DNA of 64,000 nucleotides from Erigeron canadensis (taxonomy: Eukaryota > Streptophyta > Magnoliopsida > Asterales > Asteraceae): the NCBI RefSeq assembly GCF_010389155.1, contig NC_057763.1:11036649-11100648 (forward strand). The letters are read 5' to 3'. The notes beneath the pieces are model-generated. The model saw nothing but the letters and a program-made list of their open reading frames with translations. It was not told where the DNA came from and ran no database searches. Numbering within the stretch: the first letter of the stretch is position 1; the number at the start of each line of letters is the position of its first letter. Shown here in pieces: positions 1-11,369 of the stretch. The position numbers and the translations under genes are program-made.

Positions 1-407
1 TGCGATCACGGGGAAGAGGATCTTGTTGATTGATATCAACATCATCATCATTAAAACCAGAGTTTTGCTGAGAGATGGAATCATAGCTTGGTAGAACAGC
101 TTCCTCGTAAGATGGATGATCGAAATCAAGAGGCACATATACATTTGGAGTGTTTATCGGATTGGTAGCCTGGGTAAATTGGGTAGGTTGTTCTTGAACA
201 TTCACTCGAGAAGAATTATCAGGAGAGGATTGAGATTGAAGAATCATTAGAAGAGGATGAGGAACTAGTACTTGAAGAAGTAGCATTTTGCTCAGAAGAA
301 CTTGATGATGATTCATGATGGTTGTCAGGAATAGCATCATTGTTTGAAACTGGTTCCACGATGACTTGAGGTTCTTTATCATGAATCGGTTTAGAATTGT
401 AGAATTC
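1..407 (-). pseudogene. Integrase-RT hinge remnant
   Basis: This stretch continues downstream of the integrase stop. On the minus strand it reads as a low-complexity, serine-rich linker interrupted by stops, as expected for the variable region between the copia integrase C-terminus and the RVT_2 reverse transcriptase. No RT motif is reached before the window edge. Confidence 0.5.
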
Positions 408-1166
408 TTAAAAAGGAATATCTAACTCATCACTTGTTGGAGCTGGAAACTTCTTGAATTTAGATGCTAAAGTAGAAGTTCTTGATGAAGTACTTGAAGC
501 ACTTGGATCATTACTTGTTGGTAGCAAACTTTCTTGCTCAAAGATCATGCCCGACATCTCATCAAACCAAACATTCATTGTTTCTTGAATCGTATTTGTT
601 CGGAGATTGTAGATTCGATAGGGAATCGATGTCTTGGAATAACCAACAAAGTAACCTTCATCACCTTTCTTCTCGAACTTTCCAAGATTTTCCCGATCAT
701 TCAGAGTATAACAAACACACCCAAAGATATGAAAATAGTTGATGTTGGGTTTCCGTTTGTTAACAACCTCATAAGGAGTCTTCTCAAAACGTTGATTAAC
801 AATGGACCGATTCTGAGTGTGACAAGCAGTGTCAACAGCTTCAGCCCACATATTGGAAGGTAACTTAGAATAAGCAAGCATGGTTCTTGCAACTTCCATA
901 AGCGTTCGATTTGTCCTTTCAACGACACCATTTTGTTGTGGGGTACGAACCGCAAAGAATTGGTGAGTAATGCCTTTGGATTTACAAAATTCATCAAACA
1001 CGGCATTTTTGAACTCAGTTCCGTTATTCGAACGGATGTAACGGACTGGAAGTTGAAGATTTACTTGAGTAGAAGTGATGAAATCGATTAAAGTTTGAGT
1101 TGTTTCATCTTTGGAGGCAAGAAACTTGACCCAAGTATTTCTTGAATAATCATCAACAATAACCAA
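408..1166 (-). pseudogene. Ty1/copia integrase core (rve), catalytic Asp replaced
   Basis: Integrase joins element cDNA to host DNA. The 252-residue frame has the DD pair at residues 5-6 (VDDYSR), the second motif at residues 45-52 and the glutamate at residue 83 (QQNGVVE). Spacing 47-83 fits the D,D-35-E rule. However, the second motif reads RSNNGTEF, whereas the related copy at 23761-24354 reads RSDNGTEF, so the second catalytic aspartate is Asn47 (codon near 1026-1028). Downstream are the conserved copia blocks MLAYSKLP and HIFGCVCY. A stop (TAG) separates this frame from the pre-integrase frame just upstream. The enzyme is predicted to be inactive. Confidence 0.92.
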
Positions 1167-1184
1167 GATGTATTTCTTCCTAAT

Positions 1185-1733
1185 TCAGCTTTGTACTTTC
1201 ATCGGTCCACAAAGATCCATGTGAAGCAAATGAAGAGGTGCTAATGAATTTGGAGATTTGTTGGGTTTATGAGAAGCTCGTTTAGTTTTCCCAACAGCAC
1301 AAGAAAGACACACATGCTCACTTTCATACTTATAGTCTGGCAAGCCTTCAACAAGATGCTTGTTGACCAAAGTATTGATGGTAGGAAAGTTTAGGTGAGA
1401 AAGCCTTCTATGCCACAACCAAGAATTCTTTGATGTAGCCTTCGAAATGAGACAAATATTATCGGTTGGTTGGTTATCATCGAGATTAACGGTAAAAAGG
1501 TTATCATCGCGGTCGCCACACGAAATGTCAACTCCATCTAGAGTTTGAACTTTGCAAAGAGATTGTCGAAAAAGAACTTGAAGATTGTTGTCAAAGAATT
1601 GTCCAACACTGAACAAGTTATGACTTAATCCTTCAACATAGTGAACTTTCTTAATGACAATTCCATTGCGTTCAATATCACCATAACCTAAGATAGGAGC
1701 GAAATTTTTTTTACCAAATCGAACAATTCCCAT
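1185..1733 (-). pseudogene. Pre-integrase (GAG_pre-integrs) HHCC zinc-binding domain
   Basis: This is the N-terminal zinc-binding part of copia integrase plus the region after protease. It contains YVEGLSHNLFSVGQF, a block found in nearly all plant copia polyproteins, then HRRLSHLN and the pair CLSCAVGK, which complete the HHCC zinc site. The homologous block of the plus-strand element is at 23206-23760. A stop at the end (GPMKVQS*) breaks the link to the integrase core. The protease active-site block that should precede it is degraded in 1734-1842. Confidence 0.9.
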
Positions 1734-1842
1734 GAATCATTCGATAAAGTTCTTGAGCAACGCTTTATTGCCAGTCAAGTGTTTTGAACACCCGGAATCG
1801 AGTATCCAAACACAGATGGTTATTTCCTGCAATCAAATAGAA

Positions 1843-4086
1843 TTAACCGACTTTAGGTACCCACTTGAAGACGGGTCCTTTGTGGTTAGTTAAAACAGGC
1901 AGGGTATATAACTTAGGATACGCATACAAACATGCTTTAGTATCAACATAGGCATTAACAAGCACATTATCAACAAGCACATTTGGATTAAACCAACGAA
2001 CATTAACACACGAATCAAAAGTAACATGTCTACCACCATTCAAACCATGCATATGAGAACAAGAATCAACATTGTTTACAACATCACAACGCTTAGCCTT
2101 GGCACCATTAACATTGTTTTTCAAAGAGGATTTAAAAGATAAATTGTTTGACACATCAGAAACAAGCTGCTTTTTACTACCCGCTTTTCTCCTTTGCCTT
2201 TTCTTCCTTTTATGAACTTTAGTGATCTTAGGTACTAAAGACTTAGCTACCCATTTAGACTCACTAATCAAGCTCTTTCCACCTGTTGGATTAACACTAA
2301 GAAGATTAGAACGAGAGTTTTGAAGCACTTTTATCTTTTTAGACTCTTTTGAAGGTGAGGAAACTTCTTGTTTCTTAGGTTTATCATGAGAAAACCAGCC
2401 ATATCTATCCCTATACCTAGTTGCACCATTTGAAGCATCCCTAATTAGCAAAACTGAGCTAGATTTAGATACTTTAGGTAATGAACTAGATTGAGAGTTA
2501 GATAAAGAAACATTTGAATTGATTTCCAGAAGCTTCTCTTTGTTGTATTTGGTTTTGGGAATGGTCTCAACTTGTTTGGTTTTGACATGCTTTTCATAGG
2601 TAGGACACTTTGCTTTTAACTTATTTATTCTTGGTTCAGTCTTGACAAGTTTTGGAATAACTTGTTTCTTAGAATAACGTGAAGTTGGATATTTGGAAAA
2701 CAATTTTGGAGATTCCTCTTTTGATTCAACTTTGATTTTGGTAGATTCAATCTTTTTCTCAGTTTCAGAATCAAAATCATATTCTCCCTCCATGAATTTA
2801 TCAAAATCATCTTTTGTGAAAGGTTCAACCGGAGAGATTTTTGAAAAATCAAGAATCTTGGTATCCAACTTTACACTATGGGTAGTCTCATGAATTAGAT
2901 CAACTTGAACTGACGCATCTTTGGTTTCACAAGAAATTAGAGTAGAAGTATCAACACCTATACTAGCACTAAGCTTAGGGTGAACAACTAATTCTTCAAA
3001 AAGATCACAAGTGAAAAACTTATAGTAATACCATATCAAAACTAAACTATGTGCAAGTTCGTCATTAAATAAATCAGATTGCACATAATCATCAGCTATA
3101 GTAGTAGCAGTTTGACATGAACACTCAAGAGAATCAGTCAAGATCTGGGTGGAGGAATCAGTAGATGAAACACAAGTAGTCTGAGTGGAATGGTCTACTT
3201 CAGCACTTATATAAGTTTGAGTAGAAACATTCACACAAACTTTCTTGGTGTCTACATCAATTAATTCATTCTCTAAACTTTGATTTTGAGACTTGAGATG
3301 ATCAATGACTTGTTGTTTAGAATTCACCTTTTGTTGTATACCTTCTATTTGTTTTTCCAAAAATATGGATGGAACATACATTTTAGTAGGTTTAGGTGAA
3401 ATACCAATTGACTCTTGGTTTTGAAAATTTGACGCTATTTCTTCTAATTTGAAAATTGAAGATTCTTTAAAATTACATGAAGCATTTATAGCATCATAAT
3501 TGACCAAAAATTCAGTTTGAGTTATTTTCTCAACATCATCAGTCTCAAATTCGTCATCCAGTGGACGAATAAATTGTTGTACCATACCAAGGCGAAGAAA
3601 TTTTTCATCATACAGAGGTTCAATTTGGTCTTTTGCCTTTTGTAATGGTGTGATATTCTCAAATCCCAACCCATGAAGAAGTTCCGATTTGTCAATTTTT
3701 GACTTGTTGAAATAGGCGGTAAAATCCAAAAAAGGGTTTTGTTCAACTTTATATAACTTCTCTTGATAGAAAAGTATATTCTTTTTGAATTCCTCAATTT
3801 GGTTTTTAAGATTTTCAATCTCAACACCTTTCAAAAAACAAGTATGATTTAAATTAGAAATCTTTCTTTCTAGGTCAACATTCTTTGGTTTGGATTCTTG
3901 AAACTTTTTATTAAGAATATCAACATCCATTTGTCTAGCATTCGCTCGAAGCCACTCATTGGTCTTTTGAATTTGAAGATCTTGATTGGCTTTTTCAAGA
4001 TCATGAATGGTCTTTTCAAGTTTGTGACATTTATGTAATAACTTAGAATCTGGAGAGGCATTCAACTCACATTCTTTAACCAACAT
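1843..4086 (-). pseudogene. Long Gag extension with coiled coils and TQT motifs
   Basis: A 747-residue frame of low-complexity, Lys/Glu/Ser-rich sequence with heptad-like stretches near its N-terminus (residues about 15-110), then Ser/Thr-rich sequence. Near residues 285-330 there is a cluster of STQT, STQT, STQI and CQTAT motifs. TQT-type motifs are the known docking site for dynein light chain LC8, and Sirevirus Gag is known to bind LC8, so I infer the same role. The C-terminus (GPVFKWVPKVG) is followed by TTGATTGCAG, an intron-like acceptor before the protease region. The homologues are 21162-23074 (+) and 63245-63958 (-). It begins in a different frame from the knuckle ORF upstream, so a frameshift lies near 4090-4150. 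Confidence 0.85.
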
Positions 4087-4640
4087 TTGATCTTTGTATG
4101 TTTGAAAATCTTGTTTAATAGTATCATAGTCAAAAGTAATCTTGAATATTCTTCAAAGAGTTTTGAAAATTCACTTTTAGAGAATGAAATATTATTTTTC
4201 AACTTCTTATTTTTGTTGGTTAAAGACGTGATATGATTTGTTAAATTTGATAAGGCTAAATCAAACGACTCTTTATCTTTAACTATTGAAAAAACAGAGT
4301 GTAGATTTACCTCATCATCTGGGTATTCATCATCAGTGCTTTCAGCCTCAAAAGCTTTGTCCTTGGCCAACCTCGCCATGAAGCACACATTTGCAGAGAG
4401 ATCTTCATCTTCATCATCCGAGAGCAACAGCCATTTGTCATCTTCAGCAAGCAATGCATGACCGGCTTCCACTTGCTTTGCCAACAACATCGTCTGCTTG
4501 TAGTACTCATAGTTCCGTTTACGAGGTTGCTTGCAATCAATTGCAAAATGACCAGGATTACCACAACTGTAGCACTTTTTGTCAGAAACTTTACCCTTCT
4601 CAACAACTTGTTTGTCATAACCTTCAACTTTCTTTTCCAC
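4062..4640 (-). pseudogene. Gag CCHC zinc knuckle segment
   Basis: Nucleocapsid part of Gag, binding genomic RNA. The knuckle is CYSCGNPGHFAIDC (C-x2-C-x4-H-x4-C), followed by a basic patch and an acidic region (LLAEDDKWLLLSDDEDEDL). It is in the same frame as the N-terminal Gag ORF upstream, the two being separated by one TGA near 4680, so they were one ORF. The matching acidic block in the plus-strand element (LLAEDDKWLHLTDDETDEL, 20740-20800) confirms the family. Confidence 0.9.
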
Positions 4641-4679
4641 ATGCTTGGATCCACTTGATTTACCTTGACCATTATTCTT

Positions 4680-5618
4680 TCAATGATAGTGTTCCTTCTT
4701 GGGAAATGCACTTGTGGAAGAAGTGCGGAGATTGTTGTTAGTTGGCCTCGCTTTGTAGAACTTTTTCTTGAAGTGCTTGGTAACTGCGGCAAGAGCTTGA
4801 TATAATTCGTCAGAAACACCATCTCTTGGAGCCAACATATCATCTCCCTCCTCATTAGACGAAGAAACAACTACCATTTGCCTTTTAAGAGCTTCAGAAA
4901 CCTTCTTTTCAACAATTAATGCCAAAGGATCAGAAGATACAACTTCTGGCATTTTGTTTGATGAAGCTTTGTTTAGGACTTGATGTTCATTGAGTTTGAA
5001 GGATTCATGAAGATTATGGATGGAGAACTTGGCCAGATTTTGATGTTGCTTAATTTGAGTTCCATAATCTTCCCACTCAGGACCAAGAGCTTTGATGAAT
5101 TTTATGTATAACTCAATCTCTGATTTCTTGATATTGTTCTTACTAAGTTCATTTATGACATTGCAGAATCTACAGTAGACAGCCTCTAGAGATTCATTTG
5201 GCAATTTGCTGAAGTTGTCAAACTCAGTCAACACATTTGTCAATCTAATTGTTGAAGTTAGGTCAGATCCTTCCATTTGTCTTGCCCTCTCATCCCATAT
5301 CTCCTTGGCTGTATCATAAGAATCAACAGAACCATAGATTTCATCTGGTAGTGCTTTGTATAAGCATGATCTAGCTCTGTTATCTGCAGCTGTTCGATCT
5401 TTTTGTTCAACATTCAAAAGATCAAGAGTGAGTATTGCACCCGTGGTGAAATGGCGATGAACTGCAAGTCCATTAAGGATGGAATCTTTAATAAGGTGAC
5501 CATTTGGTTGACATTCCACATAATCCATGAATCTTTTCTTCCATAGTCCATAAGAACCACGGTAGAGAACTGGAGGTCTTGTGTCAGAACCTAATGCCAA
5601 AGCTTCACGAGAAGCCAT
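4680..5618 (-). pseudogene. Gag N-terminal domain (UBN2/copia type)
   Basis: A 312-residue frame starting with MASREALALG. It carries the copia capsid features: LYRGSYGLWKKRFMDYVE, LPDEIYGSVDSYDTAKEIWD and CRFCNVINELSKN, corresponding to the UBN2/retrotran_gag family that assembles the virus-like particle. It begins about 1.3 kb inside the primer site, so the leader is unusually long. It ends at an in-frame stop before the zinc knuckle. The start is chosen because the Met sits just upstream of the conserved LYRG block and no in-frame Met precedes it. Confidence 0.9.
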
Positions 5619-5674
5619 TTGAAAGAGATTTGATTTGGAACTTGAATTAGAATGAAAGTTGAAAATATCATAAT

Positions 5675-6520
5675 TTGAAACGATCTTGGTGAAGATCGTC
5701 CTAGGATGAGATCGTTTTGGAAGATCGTCCTGGAAGAAGAAAGAAGTAAGACGAGTTGAAACAGATCGTCTTAGGTATGGAATTTGAGATGATTCAAGAA
5801 AGATCGTCTTGAAGAACCTTGGATGAAATTTGATTAAGTATGGAATGAAAAATGAAATTGAATGATGATTTTGTCTTTTGGAATTGGAAACTGGAATTGA
5901 ATGAAAGTGATTGAAAATTGAAATTTGAAACTGAAAAAAAATGAAAATGAAACGATCTTGTGGAAAATCATCTTGGAAATTTGAAGAAGAAAATGAAACG
6001 GTCTTGATTAAGATCGTCTTAGGGGACTGGAAAACTTTCTAAGTATTTCTGAAAATTTTTGACAGAATTTTGTTTTGAACTGGAAAATTTGTTTTGAAAA
6101 ATTTTCTAAGTATTTTCTAAGCAAAACCAATCAATAATGATCGATTACCCAGGAAGTGTGTGATTCCCAATCACAACAACTTCAAACAATCAACCACAAC
6201 AACTCAACAATCAACAGACACTGAGACGATCTTGGTCAAGATCGTCCTAGAGTCAGGTAACTGAGACGATCTTGGCAAGATCGTCTTAGTTTTCTGCCAA
6301 TAGTTTTCAAAGTATTAACTTTGATTTTGACCAAAACCAATCCAAAAAGGATTAGTTAGCACAACCAACACTTTCCAACACTCAACACTTGCTAGAACGA
6401 TCTTGTGAGGATCGTCCTACAAGCCACAACACAGAAAGTATGAATGAATGAAAATTCAAGCACTGAGACGATCTGCAGAGGATCCTCCTAGTGAGAATCG
6501 TTCTGAGATCGTCTTTTTCA
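5675..6520 (-). repeat. Hairpin array (ACGATCTT/AAGATCGT) in copia leader
   Basis: About ten copies of a short inverted repeat with arms ACGATCTT(G) and (C)AAGATCGT are spread through the leader. Clear examples are 5680-5699 (4-nt loop), 6226-6245 (2-nt loop) and 6266-6284 (1-nt loop). Others, such as 5996-6025, 6397-6420 and 6465-6520, are imperfect. The copies are followed by CCTA or TTAG, giving a recurring unit. The region has no long ORF and lies between the primer site and gag, so it would be the 5' UTR of genomic RNA. Confidence 0.85.
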
Positions 6521-6926
6521 TCAAACCAGTATTAACAAACTCCAATGATGACTTTTAAAGATTCAATATCTTTCAATTTACTTGGAGTTAGAACCTGAAA
6601 CAACTTGCAAAATGTTTGTAATTACGTCCGCAACAAATCCTTGAACAAAATTCAGCTAAAAACACACCAGAATCAAATCCCGAAATTTGAGCGCCAAAAA
6701 CTCAAAATTCAATTTCGAGTTCTAGATCGAATTGGATCTTGAAACTTGACAGGATTATGTTTAAAACTATCAGGAATCTAATGGTGAACAAAAAACGATG
6801 ATTTTATGTGTTTTTTCTAGTGAAAAATGATTAAACAGTGACGGTATGAAAAACGGTTTTTTAATATGAAATTGGATGAAAATTGAGATCAAAATAAGTT
6901 ATGGATCGATATCAAAGTGATTTTAT

Positions 6927-6938
6927 GCTCTGATACCA
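6927..6938 (-). promoter_or_regulatory. Primer-binding site (initiator tRNA-Met type)
   Basis: On the minus strand the sequence is TGGTATCAGAGC, complementary to the 3' end of plant initiator tRNA-Met, two bases inside the LTR end. This is where minus-strand cDNA synthesis would start. Confidence 0.93.
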
Positions 6939-6940
6939 AA

Positions 6941-7251
6941 TGTAATAACACGAGTTCTGCTCTTGATTCGATCTCAACAATGGCGGTTCAATGTGTGTGT
7001 GTTCTTGGTGTATTTAGTGTGTGTGATTTTCTATAGAGAGAGAGAGAGACGATCTGAATTAAGTTGTATGTAAAAAATGGATCAAAGGCTTATGATTTTT
7101 AAGGAGTTGAGGGTATTTATAGTCTAGATCTACAATTAAACTAATTGACACTCCTAGTCCCCCAACCTTAGAAATCATTTCACCATGTCTTAACAACAAC
7201 AATGTCCACTAACTTAAATTACAATTTATCACTATTTTTGGATTTCTAACA
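6941..7251 (-). repeat. 5' LTR of the minus-strand copia element
   Basis: On the minus strand it begins TGTTAGAAATCC and ends TGTTATTACA, with the standard TG...CA ends. Its inner end lies two bases from the primer site. A TATAAATACCC box (near 7110-7125, minus strand) and a GA-rich tract lie inside. The start resembles the LTR at 33274-33549 (TGTTAGAAAT) and the layout resembles that at 56070-56351. The partner LTR is outside the window, so age cannot be estimated. Confidence 0.85.
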
Positions 7252-8939
7252 TAAAGTCCTTGGATATATTTGTATATAGTCATAAGTCAATATTAAGTAA
7301 ATCCTTGTATGTATATTATATGCCCATATCAATTTAATGTTATATATATCTAATTAAATTAGTTTATATATATATATCCAATATAATTTCAATATTATAA
7401 AATTTTGAGATTTGATTTTTAATTATTGATCAATTAATTAAAATATATTTTTTATTCATTTAAAACTTTAATTTTCACTAAACTACCAAAATAATATTCA
7501 AACCCTAATCCTTATCAATAAGTCATCGTTGACCAAGTTTGACCGAACAAAAAAAAAACTAGATCTAACACCAAAATACAACCCAAATCCAATTTTTGAA
7601 CCAAAAGCATTTTCCGGCCGGTTTGACCGACGTTGACCGGCAGTTTGACTGGAGGTTGACCGAATCAAAATCACTAACAAACCTAGATCTAACCAAAAAC
7701 AACCAAAACAATTCGAAATTATCTATCATCCATGGATTAAAAAATATATATATATTCCGGTTTGTTATTCATAAGCACAAGAACCGAAAAATCAATTTAC
7801 AACCTCGAATCCAACCAAGAACAAAGATTTCGGACCAACATCTCCGATTTATGAGTTTTTCGGACTATGTTTTCGGATCCATGGTTACACATAAACATAA
7901 ATACCCGAAAAGTATATACACAATGTGAAAAGATTCCGGATTTCAAGAGATTTTGGCATTTACATCTCGGATCTAGTTTTCGGGTCTTATACATCTCGGA
8001 TTAAATGATTTCGGATCACAACAAGCTTATATACTCAAACCGAAATATATATATATGCATTTTCAGATTTATATCTATATATAAATACAAGATTTTCGGG
8101 TATGTTTATACAACCGAATATATATATATATAAAGTATAAAATAAAAGAAAAGTTTCCGGATCCATATCTATATTTTCTTATAGAATGTTGATTAGAAGA
8201 TAATCAAAGATAAAATTCTCGGATATATATATATATAGCCGACATGTATATAGATGTGTAAACGAAAAATCTTAATTTTTTTGAAGAAGAACAACCGAAT
8301 CAAGCATTGATTTATGCCATTCTTACCACAATCTAAACAAAAATGCAGAAGAACATGAAGATTGATGATGGTTTGTGGTGGTATGATTTTGGCCGATCGG
8401 TTTTTGAGAGGAAAAGGGGGAGGGGGGCGGCTGTGAGAGGAAAGAAAGAGAGAGAGAAGAGTGTGTGAGTGAAAGGGAGAAAATGAGGGGAGGGGAGTTA
8501 GGGTTAGGGTTTTGTTTAGTCTATTTCCCTAGTTTGACCGAAATTTGACCCTCTTTGACTCCACTAAAGCTCGTTTGACTCGACCATTCTAGAAGACTCG
8601 TGACCCGTTAATTCATATCATCGACATAGTTAGATGTAACTTTTCAATAGCTTTCTAAAGGATATAAGCATGTCTATTTTTACTTATTAAATCTTTAATT
8701 GATTTAATTTTAAGTATTTTACTTAATTTGGCATTTCCACAAGACAACTAGTATTCCTCTGATTCTCGAGTCCACGTACAATTTTTCTAAAGTCTAAGTG
8801 CTCACAAAGTCCGAAATAAACACAAATCCATTTATTTCATGATAAAATCTTAAAGTCTAACGACGTACATAACGAAACAAACTAAAAAAAATGACTAGAA
8901 AAGTATTTCGGAAAGTACGGTCAGATGACGGTTGTCACA
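7252..8939 (-). repeat. Partial gypsy-type LTR
   Basis: The right edge on the minus strand reads TGTGACAACCGTCATC, the start typical of large plant Ty3/gypsy LTRs. The body is non-coding, with many short TCGGAT/ATTTCCGG and TATATA blocks and several GTTGACCG repeats near 7620-7670. The left side ends where the copia LTR begins at 7251, suggesting the copia element inserted into this LTR. No gypsy coding sequence lies next to it here, so it is a solo or truncated LTR. No gene is supported in this stretch. Confidence 0.55.
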
Positions 8940-10377
8940 GACATACGCAATTATCTACAAGTATTACTTAACAAGATCTTATGAGAATGAAAAGGGCATG
9001 AGTATTATTTAACAAGATCTTATGAGTATTATTTTATTTCTTAATAAAGGCACACCCAACAACCTTCTTTTTTAGATCGATCTCAATTTTTCTACATTCT
9101 CAAATCTCATATATTTCATCTAGTTTGTCAATTAATTTTAAAAAAAGATACATCCAACAAACTTATTTTATAAATCGGTTAATATACAATCATCTACAGT
9201 TAAACTTATATAAAATTCATCAACGAGGGTTCCTTCGGTACATGAATGGGTCTAGATATGGGTTTCTTGTGTTTAGTTCAATATGTTTGTCGGTACATTT
9301 ATCTCGTGAAAATGATAACAAGGGTGGGCATGAGCCGACTCATTTGGCCGGAATTAGGTAGCCGGAGAAGATGATAGTTGTTGCCGGAATTACAGTGGGT
9401 GTAAGTATATGTTTTATCTTTTGATGGTGGGCAACAAGTTTGTTGCCAGACTGGATTAATATAAATGTGTGTTTTGCTTAATGTATGATATATATTGAAT
9501 GAGTTTTATGAAAAGATAGATATGAGTATTTGTAAAATGGCAATATGTATAAACAAAAACAAATATGTCAGAAGCACTAATTACAACTTATGTCCAACAA
9601 AAACAAATAACAGTGTGTAAAAAAAAACAATATAGAAATTGGACCACCCTAGTTTTAAATAAAGGTGGTGTACATAAAGCATGAGCCAAATTTGTACCAT
9701 CTCTTTCTATCAAGTAGTTGATATTGTTTCTATCTATATGCATATTCTTGGTAGCTTTTGTGGACTTGTGGGTACACACTAATACACTATACCATATACA
9801 TGTGTATTGTGGACTGTATAAAGCATGATCTTTTATCTATCAAGTAGTTGATCTTGTTTCTATCTATATGTATATTCTTGGTATCTTTCAAGGACAAAAC
9901 TGTATATTTTACTTCTTATTTATCCAAAGAAAAACACCCACAAATAATAAACAAGACAAATGAAAAATGGAAAGTTTCATGAACCCACCATCTTAGTGGT
10001 CTAGTGTGGACCACCATTTATGGAGAACAATTACAAACTAGTAAAATCATGAAACATTGATATAGATGATGGTTAACCCTTTTTGTCAGACTTTAACCAA
10101 CCTCAACTCAACTCTCTCTCTCACACACACACACATAGTGTGTTTTCACATTATTAATTATGGTACCAGAATTAATACATCTTCATCACTCTATTGTTTA
10201 CCAATTTATGTGGGGTTTTTGGTGCTTTTTGTTTGGCCAATGTCTTGTCTCCATCATACAAACTATAAAACAAATCAATTAGCTTTTCCATCTATGTTTC
10301 TTTCTTTATTTAAAATCTTTCATATTCACATAGCTTCCCAATTCTACTTTTCTTGATAGATCTTTAGTAATATTAGA
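8940..10377. other. Intergenic region upstream of host exons
   Basis: No coding sequence is supported. It holds a direct repeat of about 55 bp, copies at roughly 9706-9760 and 9834-9888 (both start CTATCAAGTAGTTGAT), and a CT/CA microsatellite near 10113-10136. The latter lies about 240 bp upstream of the ATG at 10378 and would suit a plant 5' UTR or core promoter. Confidence 0.5.
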
Positions 10378-10758
10378 ATGGATTCAATGATTAAGAAAAT
10401 TAAAGGGGTTACTTTTGATTCTTATGAAGTTGTGGGATATGAGGATAGGAGGACAAGATTTAAGCATCAACCACTTCTTCAAGGTTACTTTGAGTTGGAA
10501 AAGGTAATGATCCTAATAAAGTTTTTGTAGATGTAGATTCGTTGTGACAATCGCAACATAGATTTGATTATTGTTTATGTTTTAGGAACCATTTTTGTAA
10601 TCATTTAAATAAGAACTTGTGTTGATATTTAATGATTACGTTTGAACTTCAATATTATATCTGTTTGTGTTTTGTATTGTGTTTGTGTGTTATATATTGT
10701 TTTGCAGGTACAAGAACATAGAATCAAGGTTTATATGTGTCGTAGAATACTTGAACAA
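10378..10758 (+). pseudogene. Unrecognised host gene, first two exons, cut by a retrotransposon
   Basis: An ATG at 10378 opens a 42-codon exon (MDSMIKKIKGVTFDSYEVVG...) ending exactly at a GT donor at 10504. A 204-bp AT-rich intron ends with TTTTGCAG at 10707. Exon 2 continues in the same phase (VQEHRIKVYMCRRILEQ) and meets a stop within bases of a copia LTR. The clean phase, real splice signals and non-transposon protein suggest a host gene broken by the insertion. I do not recognise the family. Possible later exons are at 17239-17285 and 17715-17900, but I cannot prove they belong to the same gene. Confidence 0.5.
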
Positions 10759-10766
10759 TGATTGGA

Positions 10767-11209
10767 TGTTATGTACGAGCCAAACGAAGCCAAACAAAGA
10801 GTCAAAGGCACGTCCCTCGTCCTGACGTCATCAGCATGAAGGATTACCCTCGTGCTGCCGTCAGCACGAGGTGGATTGGCTAATTGTTATTTCGGGCCTA
10901 ATTACACGATTAAGGCCGAAGCCCACACAACCCAATATCAACTAGTATAAATACAAGACCTAATCTACGGAATTAGGTTAATCTTGGTTAATCATTTTAA
11001 AGATATTCACGAAATTACGCATCAAGGTTATATGTTCCTTCGTGTGATCTCCTACACGAACCACAAGCCTTGTGCATCTCCTTGGGTTGGTTAATTGCTT
11101 ATTAATCAACAAAAGGCAATAGCAATCTAGTTATCTCAAGAAGATTCCGTACTCTTGACATAACGAATCACATCTTATTACGATCCACGCAACAATAGGG
11201 CACCTTACA
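10767..11209 (+). repeat. 5' LTR of truncated copia element
   Basis: The right end (CCTTACA) lies two bases from the primer site. The left end is set at TGTTATGTACGAG, although an alternative TG at 10759 is possible. It contains a TATA box (TATAAATA, 10946-10953) and a perfect 10-bp inverted repeat CCTCGTGCTG/CAGCACGAGG at 10848-10871 about 75 bp upstream of the TATA box. Confidence 0.8.
10946..10953 (+). promoter_or_regulatory. LTR TATA box
   Basis: TATAAATA in the middle of the LTR, in the position expected for the U3 promoter that makes genomic RNA. Confidence 0.7.
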
Positions 11210-11211
11210 AG

Positions 11212-11223
11212 TGGTATCAGAGC
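11212..11223 (+). promoter_or_regulatory. Primer-binding site
   Basis: TGGTATCAGAGC, the initiator tRNA-Met complement, two bases after the LTR end. Confidence 0.93.
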
Positions 11224-11369
11224 CCTAAGGTTGATTACCAGAAGGTTTAAGATCATTTGATTCGCTATTGATTGCAAAATCAATTCAAAATTCGTGTTTT
11301 TAGTCAAGTTCGTGCTCTTCTTCGCGTGACTTTTTGCTTACGTCATCATGAGGTAGTGTATGCTAAGTG

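Larger units (their letters stand above)
1..7251 (-). mobile_element. Sirevirus-like Ty1/copia retrotransposon, 5' portion
   Basis: Read on the minus strand the order is LTR (7251-6941), primer site (6938-6927), a 1.3-kb hairpin-rich leader, Gag, CCHC knuckle, a very long coiled-coil Gag extension, pre-integrase HHCC domain and integrase core. The integrase-before-RT order is that of Ty1/copia. The RT, any extra ORF and the 3' LTR would lie left of base 1. The long Gag extension with TQT motifs is typical of the Sirevirus genus. All reading frames are damaged: an in-frame stop in gag, a frameshift near 4090-4150, and an active-site substitution in integrase. The copy is therefore not autonomous as it stands. 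Confidence 0.9.

Noticed and set aside
5675..6520. CRISPR array
   Set aside because: Repeats are inverted and irregularly spaced, with imperfect copies and variable spacers inside a plant retrotransposon leader; no cas genes.
10066..10356. 96-residue ORF upstream of host exons
   Set aside because: It overlaps a CT/CA microsatellite and AT-rich DNA in the likely 5' UTR; no recognisable protein.
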